Program-made: the position numbers and the translations under genes
Shown here: piece by piece, positions 15,536 through 22,589 of the stretch
How the letters are laid out: the number at the start of each line of letters is the position of its first letter
How positions within the stretch are numbered: the stretch's first letter is position 1
Virus record (IMG/VR): IMGVR_UViG_3300045018_000134
Span: 1-25,906 of that record
Strand: one strand, 5' to 3'
DNA length: 25,906 bases
Source: a virus
Notes under the pieces: generated by a model
The model's input: only the letters and a program-made list of their open reading frames with translations
What the model was told of the DNA's origin: nothing
Databases searched by the model: none

Positions 15536-16222
15536 TTATACCTTTATTGTTGATTTAAGTTTTCTTATGGATTTTTGTAATATTTTTAAGACTTCTTTTT
15601 TAGATATATTAGTTAAAATTGCAATATCTTTAGTTGTTTTCTCAAAAAAACTCATCCAGAAGATAATTTTTTCTTTTTCAGATAAAATATTATTTATTTC
15701 ATTTTTTAAAATTTCAAAATATATATTTGAAATTGAGTTTTCAGCAAAATTATTATTAAAAATTAATTGAGTATCAGAAATTTTATCAATATTAATTATT
15801 TGTATTTCGCAATCAGATATAAATTTAAGATTATGGTAATTGTATTTTTCAGGATTTTTTTTAATTGAAATTAATGCATCATGGATGTTTACCGGAAGTC
15901 TTATCAATCTAGAATTATTTGCTAGAAATCGCCTAATATATTGATGGATCCAAAAAGTTGCATACGTTGAAAAAGAAACATCCCTTTTATAATCAAATTT
16001 TTCTATTGATTTCATTAACCCTAAAATACCTTCTTGAATTAGATCTTCAATCTCATAAAAAGCAATATATTTTGTAGCTATTTTAATAACCATCGGGATA
16101 TATTTAGAAATAAATTCATTGTAAGCTAATTCGTCTTTGTTGTTTTTAATTTTATTTATTAATTCTATCTGTTTTTCTTTTGATGGAAACTTGACATCTA
16201 TTAAATAATTACTATAGTTCAT
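15536..16222 (-). CDS. Phage-encoded sigma-70 family RNA polymerase sigma factor (228 aa)
   Basis: Directs host RNA polymerase to chosen promoters. Sigma region 2 is clear: AYNEFISKYIPMVIKIATKY, then DLIQEGILGLMKSIEKFDY (core binding), SFSTYATFWIHQYIRRF (-10 recognition and melting) and SRLIRLPVNIHD. Region 4: LSEKEKIIFWMSFFEKTTKD then IAILTNISKKEVLKIL (helix-turn-helix) and RKLKSTI. Region 3 is poorly conserved. ATG 16222 has GGGAG 8 nt upstream; an ATG at 16246 overlaps the previous gene and lacks an SD. It lies between early and late genes, so control of late transcription is the natural guess. Confidence 0.9.
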   Translation of the reverse strand: MNYSNYLIDVKFPSKEKQIELINKIKNNKDELAYNEFISKYIPMVIKIATKYIAFYEIEDLIQEGILGLMKSIEKFDYKRDVSFSTYATFWIHQYIRRFLANNSRLIRLPVNIHDALISIKKNPEKYNYHNLKFISDCEIQIINIDKISDTQLIFNNNFAENSISNIYFEILKNEINNILSEKEKIIFWMSFFEKTTKDIAILTNISKKEVLKILQKSIRKLKSTIKV

Positions 16223-16239
16223 TTCATATTCTCCCATTT

Positions 16240-16671
16240 TTAACATAAATAATCTGCAAAACTTTTCCCTTTTGATAAATCTATATGGCTATTAGTAGCA
16301 AATTTTTTTGATATTGCCTTTCTTCTTTCTTCCCAAGTCAATTGTGCTTGTTTTTTATTGCTGTTTTTCTTGCTTATTGTCGGTGTTATCCGGGGAGTAT
16401 CTTTTAACGGAAGTTCAAAATATTTAAGCATTAATTTATCGATATAATTTGTAGTTTTATGTTTAGAATTATGAAAACATAATCTTCCGCTAGCATCAGC
16501 TTTTATTTGAAGATACCCACCAGGAATAAAACGTTTGATTTTTTGACATTTTTGATTCGTGAAACAGCTATAACTTCCGATACGATAAAGTTTTCTTTCA
16601 CGATTAAGATATAAACAATCGTGTTCATCTATTTTAACATATCCTTTTTCGAATAATTCTTTTTCATCCAT
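16240..16671 (-). CDS. Hypothetical protein (143 aa)
   Basis: Basic protein with four to five cysteines; begins MDEKELFEKGYVKIDEHDCL. The middle part (RFIPGGYLQIKADASGRLCF, then YIDKLMLKYFELP) recalls the N-terminal beta region of HNH/NUMOD-type phage proteins ('GY..v.l...G......ihrLm...F'), but no HNH catalytic motif is present. The C-terminal part is Lys-rich. The ATG follows the stop of the MazG-like gene directly, with AAGGAGGAG upstream. Possibly a DNA-binding remnant; unproven. Confidence 0.65.
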   Translation of the reverse strand: MDEKELFEKGYVKIDEHDCLYLNRERKLYRIGSYSCFTNQKCQKIKRFIPGGYLQIKADASGRLCFHNSKHKTTNYIDKLMLKYFELPLKDTPRITPTISKKNSNKKQAQLTWEERRKAISKKFATNSHIDLSKGKSFADYLC

Positions 16672-16947
16672 TTAATTCTCCTCCTTAACAAAATATCCGC
16701 GGTTTTCAAGCTTCTTATTGTGGGTATTATTCCAGTAATCTTCTATTTTTTCTGTATTCCCGGGTATTTTATCCCACAAGCCAATTAATGCTTGAATAAC
16801 ATCGCATAGTTCTTCTTTTTGACCACTAAAGTTACTTTTAATAATATCAATAAAAAACTCCTGTAATTCTTCTTGTACTTTTGAAATTTGTTCATAAAAA
16901 CTATTATTTTTTGCTTTTTTTATTTGTTTTATTTGCGGCATTTGCAT
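16672..16947 (-). CDS. MazG-like nucleotide pyrophosphohydrolase (91 aa)
   Basis: All-alpha NTP pyrophosphatase signature: ISKVQEELQEFF (EExxE metal-binding helix, about residues 21-32) and QKEELCDVIQALIGL (ExxD helix, about 43-57). The compact length fits single-domain phage MazG-like proteins, which hydrolyse (d)NTPs or alarmone-like nucleotides to adjust the host nucleotide pool. The ATG overlaps the stop of the gene before (TAATG), with GGAGGAATT upstream. Located among early genes, as expected for nucleotide metabolism. Confidence 0.75.
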   Translation of the reverse strand: MQMPQIKQIKKAKNNSFYEQISKVQEELQEFFIDIIKSNFSGQKEELCDVIQALIGLWDKIPGNTEKIEDYWNNTHNKKLENRGYFVKEEN

Positions 16948-17135
16948 TAGTGCAATTCCTCCAGTTCATTGTTATTTTTTACGATGACAGTTCTGCTGCC
17001 CCGTTCGATTACAACATCTTCAAGCGGCGTATTCCCGTATATATATCTTTTCCCGATACATTTTATTTCTAGTATTTCCGGACCGTTCCAATTCCTAATA
17101 AAATTAACCATTTCCCAGTCTTTATTTGTTAACAT
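16947..17135 (-). CDS. Small hypothetical protein (62 aa)
   Basis: Begins MLTNKDWEMVNFIRNWNGPE; central strand pattern ILEIKCIGKRYIYGN and VVIERGSRTVIVKNNNELEE. GGAGGGGG precedes the ATG and the stop overlaps the MazG-like start. No family recognised; a small beta-rich protein of phage early regions. Confidence 0.65.
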   Translation of the reverse strand: MLTNKDWEMVNFIRNWNGPEILEIKCIGKRYIYGNTPLEDVVIERGSRTVIVKNNNELEELH

Positions 17136-17152
17136 TTTTCCCCCTCCAGTTA

Positions 17153-17266
17153 TTAGTTTTCCGATAACGTAATGGCAATTTCTATCGAACCTAAATCTAT
17201 CTTATAATTAAGTGTTTTTGCATCTTCTATCTGATCTAATTCGATTTGTTCTTCAATAGTTGTCAT
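17153..17266 (-). CDS. Very small acidic hypothetical protein (37 aa)
   Basis: Frame from ATG 17266 to TAA 17155-17153, reading MTTIEEQIELDQIEDAKTLN then YKIDLGSIEIAITLSEN. The start has AGGAGAG close upstream. It is closely packed ahead of the 62-residue gene, whose SD follows the stop. No function recognised. Confidence 0.5.
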   Translation of the reverse strand: MTTIEEQIELDQIEDAKTLNYKIDLGSIEIAITLSEN

Positions 17267-17298
17267 GATTCTCTCCTAATTTTTAGATTTTTCTATTA

Positions 17299-18000
17299 TT
17301 AGCAGACGTGTACTTGCGCCCCTGTGGCTCTTTGTACGGCGTCCTTGAAGCGTAATTCGTTGCTATTGTTGTCGCTAAGGTGTAGCAGATATATATGCTG
17401 AATTTTACTCAAATCATTGGCCCGCAAAAGCTCAAGGAAAGTATCAAGTGACATGTGACTCTTCATCAGTCTTGATGCTAGTTCTATCGGCACATACCCA
17501 GCCTGAATGCTTTGCAATAATGCCTCTTGGTCATAGTTTGCCTCTCCCATGATGTGTGTTATTCCAGAGAACTTGTATTTGAGATAATAAGTATCAGTGA
17601 AAAACAATAATCTCTCGTAGGAAATTTCCGATGTCAAAACGAATCCGAGCGGTTCAGGTGTATCATGCTGCACATCTAATGGGTATATATTCCAAGTTCC
17701 TATCCAAAAATCTTTATGTGCACTTATCGCATGTACTCTATGACCAGTAAGTTTGCATGTATCAATAGTTCCTTGGCTGGTGTAGATATCAACGCCCATC
17801 TTTGCCAATGCTTGAGCAGATTTGCTATGATCTCTGTGAGAATGAGAAATTAAGCAGCCATCAATAGCGGACAACTTGAAGTCGCATCCTATCTGGATAT
17901 TTTTGATGGAAATTCCTGCTTCAATCAGCAACGATGTATCACCATTGCTGACCTTATAGCAGTTTCCCTTCGAACCAGAAGCAAGAACTTTTATTTCCAT
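17299..18000 (-). CDS. Metallo-beta-lactamase fold hydrolase, YycJ/WalJ-like (233 aa)
   Basis: Begins MEIKVLASGSKGNCYKVSNG, the typical 'LASGSxGNCY' start of YycJ/WalJ-type MBL proteins. The metal motif HSHRDHSK (H53, H55, D57, H58) is complete; further ligands are expected in GEANYD, MKSHMSLDTF and LLHLSDNNSN. Relatives are double-strand DNA 5'-3' exonucleases or uncharacterised hydrolases. The gene begins one base after recT, and an SbcC-like ATPase precedes recT, which suggests a nuclease in recombination. The nuclease role is inference. Confidence 0.85.
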   Translation of the reverse strand: MEIKVLASGSKGNCYKVSNGDTSLLIEAGISIKNIQIGCDFKLSAIDGCLISHSHRDHSKSAQALAKMGVDIYTSQGTIDTCKLTGHRVHAISAHKDFWIGTWNIYPLDVQHDTPEPLGFVLTSEISYERLLFFTDTYYLKYKFSGITHIMGEANYDQEALLQSIQAGYVPIELASRLMKSHMSLDTFLELLRANDLSKIQHIYLLHLSDNNSNELRFKDAVQRATGAQVHVC

Positions 18001-18001
18001 A

Positions 18002-19048
18002 TTAGAACATCATTCCTTGTCCGGTAGTAGTTGTTTTTTCAGAAACAGGATGTTCTTTTTTTTCTTCCTGCGGCTGTTGTACTTCTCCAGTCTGCGTGTT
18101 TACTGTTACTGTTTCTCCTTTGTCGGTTACGGTTACGGTTTCGATATCAATAGCATTTGCATTTTCGTCTATTTCTGCTTGAGCCATCATTTCAGCATGC
18201 TTAAGCTCTTGCCGAAGCATAAAATGGTAGTTATCATCAATTTTTTTGGGGTCTCTTGGGATATGTTTTGCGGAATAGACTTCTCTCTTCAAAGTCTTTA
18301 GATACATTTCTTCCTTCCATCCTTCTTTTTCAACTTCAACCTGTTTCCCGTCTTCCCATACTTTTGTAGTTCCACCCCAGAATTCAGCAGCCGCATACTT
18401 TTGTTTTCTTTTGAGAATATCTGCGATAGACATGATGATAAGCTTGTTTTTATGTTGATCTTTGTATTCAATATAGCCAAAGCCCCCAATAACTTCACCT
18501 CGAGAAAAAGCATTAGTAATTTCAAACTCATAACTCTCAACTTTATTATTAGAATTTTTCTTGATAGGCTTGAAGATATCAGTTGAATATACGAGTTCTG
18601 TTGTTACCGACAACGGAGTTTCTACAGCATATTTTTCCGCAATATACTGGATACCGTTGTACCCAAGCATCAACTCCATGTCATACTTCCCTGATTTAGT
18701 ATTTTTGTATGGAATTGGATGAAGATGATTTTTTTCCATAATATCCAGCCCCATTCTTGAAAAATGCATAACATCTTTTGCAAGTTCTTGAAGGTTAATA
18801 TTATGCCAAACTACAGGCAGATCATTATCAAACTTATGATCTTTGTTTGTTTTATTTTTTCTGATTCTGTTTTCTTCCGCAAGCTGTAATGCCCTATCAA
18901 TACCGATGAAAGCTTTTGAAATCAAACTTTTCTCGTAATCTGTAAGTTTACTTTCACCAACTGAATTGCTTCCGAATTCTTTCATTACCATATTTTGAAA
19001 TCTTTCGCTATGCGATACTTCTGTTTTTGCTACTGTTGCTGTCCCCAT
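18002..19048 (-). CDS. recT: RecT single-strand DNA annealing protein (348 aa)
   Basis: Anneals complementary single strands during phage recombination and replication. Visible family core: LQELAKDVMHFSRMGLDIME, NHLHPIPYKNTKSGKYDMEL then MLGYNGIQYIAEKY (RecT 'P....n...k....igykG...la..'), VIGGFGYIEYKDQHKNKLII and the basic LKTLKREVYSAKHIP. The C-terminal 70 residues are acidic and Thr/Gln-rich (DIETVTVTDKGETVTVNTQT), a likely flexible protein-interaction tail. GAGAGGGAATAATT precedes the ATG, 2 nt after the ATPase stop. Confidence 0.92.
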   Translation of the reverse strand: MGTATVAKTEVSHSERFQNMVMKEFGSNSVGESKLTDYEKSLISKAFIGIDRALQLAEENRIRKNKTNKDHKFDNDLPVVWHNINLQELAKDVMHFSRMGLDIMEKNHLHPIPYKNTKSGKYDMELMLGYNGIQYIAEKYAVETPLSVTTELVYSTDIFKPIKKNSNNKVESYEFEITNAFSRGEVIGGFGYIEYKDQHKNKLIIMSIADILKRKQKYAAAEFWGGTTKVWEDGKQVEVEKEGWKEEMYLKTLKREVYSAKHIPRDPKKIDDNYHFMLRQELKHAEMMAQAEIDENANAIDIETVTVTDKGETVTVNTQTGEVQQPQEEKKEHPVSEKTTTTGQGMMF

Positions 19049-19050
19049 AA

Positions 19051-21024
19051 TTATTCCCTCTCAATTCTTAGAGTTTGATCGGCTGCGGAAACCACAAGCC
19101 TTATACACTGACTGTCGATAGCCAGAAGTTTTGTTACGGATTCTGCGTTGTCCACGATGACAGGCAGAGACACTCCCCACTTTTTTGAAAAAGTATCGAT
19201 TATCTCTATACCTGCGTTAATTCTTGCCCCGTTATTCGCAAATTGATAAGGTATCAAATCGCCGTTGTCAGATGGAACCATCACATCGCAACATTCGGTA
19301 GTCCCTCCATTAATTTGTGTCTGGAAAAGTCTGAATTGAACATTGCTGAAAAGAGTATTAATTTTTGTTGATAACGTTTTCATTTTAGCAGCCGTGAATT
19401 GCTCACAAAAATATAGTCCTTGCTGCACAGTTTCATATTGCGCAGATAAGTCTTTTTCTTGTTTTGTTAATTCGTCTATTCTTTTTTGTTGGGTTTCTGC
19501 GGTTGCGAACTTGGCTATGTCTGCCTTGCAAGCTTCAATCTTTTCGGATATTTCTGAGATTTTCTTGTCGTATTTTCCCATAGTTTCAGATACAGCAGAA
19601 TTGCAAGTTTCTTCTTCGTTCTGGTACTCATTAATTTTGCTTTGTAATTCTTGATATTCTTGCGTTGTATGGTATTCGACAGCCGGCTTGATTTCGAGAT
19701 TATTCCTTGCAATATTTTCTCTGATATTGATAATCTCTGCACCGATAGAATCAATTGTATGCCTTTTACCTTCAATATCCTCTTCAAGCTTTGCGATTAT
19801 TTCCTTGCTTGCTTCCTTCTGCCCTCTCATATTGATAGCTTCAAGTTGCTGAGACTTGTTCAAGTTGAACTCTTCTTTTATTTTCTGGATATCCGATGAA
19901 GGGAATGTCTGTTTGCAAGTTGGGCATGTCTCTTTTGATTCGTCCCATTTCTGTTCAGATATCACCGTATATTCAGAAATTAGATCAGCTCTTAACTTTG
20001 TTTTTTCAGCTAATTCTTTTTCGAGTTTCTGTAAGTTATATTTTTCAGTATCTAATAGCGAATGCTTGGCGAGTAATTCTGATTGCAATCTTTGTATTTC
20101 AGCTTGAATATCTTTATTTTTCTCAATTTCTGCGGCTTCATGAGCAACTCTATTTTCAGTTATCTGTGTTCTTATTTCTGCTATCATCCCCCGAACCGCA
20201 AGCGATATATCAGATGATTTTGCTTGCAATTTCTCTTCAAAGGCTTCATCCTTTGCCTTTTCTAATGCCAGATGGTTAATTTTCATTTGCTCAAGATTGA
20301 AACCACCACCGAGGTCTGGGATTGCTTTTTGTGCCTCGTCAATTCTTCCCGGAATTTCCTGTATTTGCTTGTTGAGTTCCGTTTTTTGCACTGTAGCTAT
20401 TTTTCGGAATTCTTCAACGCTATAGAACTTATCCGATGTACCTGGCTTCAATAAGAGATGCTGCAATCCTTGAAGTTCCTGATTCTGAGATAGTATATCT
20501 GAATCGGTAACATCGCCGAAAATACCTACTAATATTTTCCTTCTTAGTTCCCAAGACATTACTTCAGGGAAATAGTTTGGCATAGTAAGAATCTTCATTT
20601 TTTCAGGATCATTACCAGAAAGAAAAGTTACAAAAGTTGAGAACTCTCTTTCAGAAGCGGGAACACCGTCTATGAAATATACATTTTCGTGTCCAGAAAA
20701 TTCTTCTTCTGTTGATCCTCTTTTCTTGGTCCATTTTTCGTGAAATACTTTTTTCAAAGTAACGATTTGTCCGTCTTCCTTTTGTATCCTTGCTTCAACA
20801 GAATGATCCAAGAAATGGACGTCTTGGTCCCCTATTCGAGTTTTCGGAGTGAAGTTCTTTGCTCCGGTAGACGCTTTGTCGAAAAGCACCCAGGTTATGG
20901 CATTGAATACGGTCGTCTTTCCTTTACCGTTATCCCCATAGATTGATGCTGATTTTCCGTCGAAATCAAATTCTTTATCTTTTATTCCCTGAAAATTTTT
21001 CAGGATTAATTTTAAAATTTTCAA
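19051..21024 (-). CDS. SbcC/Rad50-like AAA ATPase with zinc hook (657 aa)
   Basis: SMC-type DNA-repair ATPase. Numbering from TTG 21024: Walker A YGDNGKGKT (29-37) after LKLILKNFQGIKD; a coiled-coil interrupted by a zinc hook ETCPTCKQTFP (CxxC at 367-370); and a Walker B-like LPVIVDNAESVTK (620-632), with Asn after the Asp. The TTG start is preferred to ATG 21084: AAAGGAGGT lies 7 nt before it, and the family's first strand begins there. Followed at 2 nt by recT. No SbcD-type nuclease gene is adjacent, so the MBL protein may be the nuclease partner (inference). Confidence 0.85.
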   Translation of the reverse strand: MKILKLILKNFQGIKDKEFDFDGKSASIYGDNGKGKTTVFNAITWVLFDKASTGAKNFTPKTRIGDQDVHFLDHSVEARIQKEDGQIVTLKKVFHEKWTKKRGSTEEEFSGHENVYFIDGVPASEREFSTFVTFLSGNDPEKMKILTMPNYFPEVMSWELRRKILVGIFGDVTDSDILSQNQELQGLQHLLLKPGTSDKFYSVEEFRKIATVQKTELNKQIQEIPGRIDEAQKAIPDLGGGFNLEQMKINHLALEKAKDEAFEEKLQAKSSDISLAVRGMIAEIRTQITENRVAHEAAEIEKNKDIQAEIQRLQSELLAKHSLLDTEKYNLQKLEKELAEKTKLRADLISEYTVISEQKWDESKETCPTCKQTFPSSDIQKIKEEFNLNKSQQLEAINMRGQKEASKEIIAKLEEDIEGKRHTIDSIGAEIINIRENIARNNLEIKPAVEYHTTQEYQELQSKINEYQNEEETCNSAVSETMGKYDKKISEISEKIEACKADIAKFATAETQQKRIDELTKQEKDLSAQYETVQQGLYFCEQFTAAKMKTLSTKINTLFSNVQFRLFQTQINGGTTECCDVMVPSDNGDLIPYQFANNGARINAGIEIIDTFSKKWGVSLPVIVDNAESVTKLLAIDSQCIRLVVSAADQTLRIERE

Positions 21025-21093
21025 TTTATGACCTCCTTTCTGACATGTCGAAACCAGATATTGACTAAGTTGTCGGTTACACATGGCGTGATA

Positions 21094-21183
21094 CTAATAA
21101 TTTTCTGCTCGTTCTATTCCTTCTGAGCGGATTATTTCGTTTACTTTTTCTGGATTGTTTTCGCAAACTATGTTTCTGATCAA
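21094..21183 (-). CDS. Micro-ORF with TTG start (29 aa)
   Basis: TTG 21183-21181 overlaps the TGA of the gene before and has AAAGGAGAG upstream. Product LIRNIVCENNPEKVNEIIRS then EGIERAENY (first residue read as Met). It is short but has the same start architecture as neighbouring genes. Function unknown; possibly a coupling peptide ahead of the ATPase gene. Confidence 0.4.
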   Translation of the reverse strand: MIRNIVCENNPEKVNEIIRSEGIERAENY

Positions 21184-21314
21184 TTAGTCTCTCCTTTTTC
21201 GATTATTTGCATTACTTGCTTTGCTTGCCTGATTTTATCTATCAGGTTTTGACTTTGTTGGTACTGTCGGCAGACTTCCACTGCCAAATACTTTGCAATT
21301 TCGTTCATCGCCAT
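21180..21314 (-). CDS. Small helical hypothetical protein (44 aa)
   Basis: ATG 21314 (or 21308, which overlaps the preceding TGA) to TGA 21182-21180. Product begins MAMNEIAKYLAVEVCRQYQQ and continues SQNLIDKIRQAKQVMQIIEK; a single amphipathic helix pair is likely. SD is weak (GTGG), so translation may depend on coupling to the membrane peptide gene upstream. Confidence 0.45.
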   Translation of the reverse strand: MAMNEIAKYLAVEVCRQYQQSQNLIDKIRQAKQVMQIIEKGETN

Positions 21315-21394
21315 ATCGCCACATAGAGAATGTCAAAAGCTAGTCCTACAAATATCATCGCAATTATTAATTCTGGACCTCTTATTTCTGGCAT
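21305..21394 (-). CDS. Single-pass membrane micropeptide (29 aa)
   Basis: ATG 21394 with AAAGGAAAAAGAGC upstream, stop TGA 21307-21305. Sequence MPEIRGPELIIAMIFVGLAF then DILYVAIWR: a central stretch of about 17 hydrophobic residues forms one membrane helix with an Arg at the end. Phage single-helix peptides of this size can be inhibitors of host membrane proteins or simply uncharacterised. Confidence 0.5.
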   Translation of the reverse strand: MPEIRGPELIIAMIFVGLAFDILYVAIWR

Positions 21395-21414
21395 GCTCTT
21401 TTTCCTTTCAAAAT

Positions 21415-21579
21415 TTATTTTTCTTGCGATAATTTCCCTTCAACCCAAGATTTAGCTTTTGCAAAAACTTCATCTGGATTGTCTTTTTCGTCCAATATCA
21501 TGGATACTGACAATTTTACTATTTGGTAATTTCCTAAGTTTTTGTTTTTTTCATAAGTAATTTGATTAAGTTTTGCCAT
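21415..21579 (-). CDS. Small conserved-type phage protein (54 aa)
   Basis: ATG 21579 with AAGGAGAGGG upstream to TAA 21417-21415. Product MAKLNQITYEKNKNLGNYQI then VKLSVSMILDEKDNPDEVFA and AKAKSWVEGKL. The pattern 'NLGNYQ...l.....l.e.edPeevf..l+.fV...l' is recurrent in small phage proteins near recombination/nuclease genes; their function is unknown. Start and length are well supported. Confidence 0.65.
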   Translation of the reverse strand: MAKLNQITYEKNKNLGNYQIVKLSVSMILDEKDNPDEVFAKAKSWVEGKLSQEK

Positions 21580-21624
21580 AGTTCCCTCTCCTTGTGCTAT
21601 AATTTATATATCAGTTTTATTCAG

Positions 21625-21644
21625 CCCTCTATCCCACTAGAGGG
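21625..21644. other. Short inverted repeat over the stop codon at 21629
   Basis: CCCTCTA (21625-21631) pairs perfectly with TAGAGGG (21638-21644), loop six bases. It overlaps the TAG stop of the minus-strand gene ending at 21629. On the plus strand a T-rich tract (TTTTGTTTTG) follows, but there is no plus-strand gene to terminate; on the minus strand no U-tract follows. A minor mRNA hairpin at the gene boundary is the best reading. Confidence 0.4.
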
Positions 21645-21994
21645 TTTTGTTTTGCCGGGATTTCTCCGGCCGTTACATCCGCTTCACCTCCTTCTTTGTA
21701 TTTGGCTATGATCTCATCAAGCCTTTTTCTTGTTTCGACCTTTTGGTAATAACTCATTGGTAATACCTGCTCAGAATCAATTGGCAACAGAGTTCGAATC
21801 AACTTGTCCCAGATATCGACCGCTTCTTCATACTGCTGCACAGCTGTAATAATTTCTTGTTTTGGAGCTAAGAATCTTTTTGTCAGAAACTCTATCTTGC
21901 AAGCTGAACAATCAAGTTTCCTGCATAATGATCCTGAAGGATCAAAACATCTGTTTTCTGCTATATTTTGTACCGCTTTTGCATCTGTTATCAT
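21629..21994 (-). CDS. Cysteine-cluster hypothetical protein (121 aa)
   Basis: ATG 21994 has AAAGGA 8 nt upstream, after a 40-nt gap from the previous gene; ATG 22003 would add three residues. The same frame continues upstream inside the preceding gene but without an SD. The N-terminal part has CFDPSGSLCRKLDCSACKIE (cysteines at about 16, 24, 29, 32), a likely zinc site. It is followed by long helices (AVQQYEEAVDIWDKLIRTLL) and an acidic Pro-rich tail. Located in the replication module; function unknown. Confidence 0.7.
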   Translation of the reverse strand: MITDAKAVQNIAENRCFDPSGSLCRKLDCSACKIEFLTKRFLAPKQEIITAVQQYEEAVDIWDKLIRTLLPIDSEQVLPMSYYQKVETRKRLDEIIAKYKEGGEADVTAGEIPAKQNPLVG

Positions 21995-22034
21995 CTCTTC
22001 CATCCTTTCTTTTCCAAAATTATTTTGTCCTGGG

Positions 22035-22589
22035 TTAAGCAACTTGCTCACTTCCTCCAATCCGTTCTCCGGCAACAGTGAAAAACATCTGTTTTGTCGC
22101 TTCCCTGCTGAATTCTTCAGGTGTATCAACGCTCCCCCATTTGTCTTTGATACGATATCCTTTAGCAAAATAAGCACCGCTCCATTGTGGGATTGAATTA
22201 TTTCTTAGATGTCCAGCACGGCACACACAACGCATCAATATTTCATCGCCAACTGGTCTACGTACGTACAGATATCCATCTCCATTGCATAGTTGTGGTT
22301 GAGCTGAACAAGTTCCGATATAGCTATAATCTTTGTCGTATACGATAGTTTTTTTTGTTTTGATTCCTAGGTCAGAACACGCTTTTAGGAAATCTGCTCT
22401 TACTGGATGCCGTCTGCAATTTTCCCCTAGATTATCTCCGACAAGTTTCAGGCTTTCTTTTGTTAACATGCCTTCGGTAGATTTTAGGCATGCTCCAATT
22501 ATTTTGAGATTAGGCTCTACCTTATCTAAGCCATCGCAAATTAATCGAAAAACAGACACATAGTCATCAAATACGGCGATATCCGTCAT
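22035..22589 (-). CDS. Replication-module protein with zinc-finger-like cysteines (184 aa)
   Basis: Begins MTDIAVFDDYVSVFRLICDG. The N-terminal half is helical, with ENCRRHPVRADFLKACSDLG similar to phage replication accessory proteins. The second half has CSAQPQLCNGDGYLYVRR followed by LMRCVCRAGH, a CxGxG-CxC zinc-binding arrangement. The ATG overlaps the TGA of the DUF6291-like gene, with AGAGGGGAAA upstream. Location next to that gene suggests a role in replication initiation or helicase loading, but no catalytic motif is visible. Confidence 0.75.
   Translation of the reverse strand: MTDIAVFDDYVSVFRLICDGLDKVEPNLKIIGACLKSTEGMLTKESLKLVGDNLGENCRRHPVRADFLKACSDLGIKTKKTIVYDKDYSYIGTCSAQPQLCNGDGYLYVRRPVGDEILMRCVCRAGHLRNNSIPQWSGAYFAKGYRIKDKWGSVDTPEEFSREATKQMFFTVAGERIGGSEQVA

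Noticed and set aside
21625-21644. Plus-strand intrinsic terminator (stem plus T-rich tract)
   Set aside because: No plus-strand gene ends here; the hairpin straddles a minus-strand stop codon and lacks a U-tract on the minus strand.
21995-22177. Upstream extension of the cysteine-cluster gene
   Set aside because: It overlaps the well-supported gene at 22035-22589 in another frame and has no SD; the start at 21994 has one.
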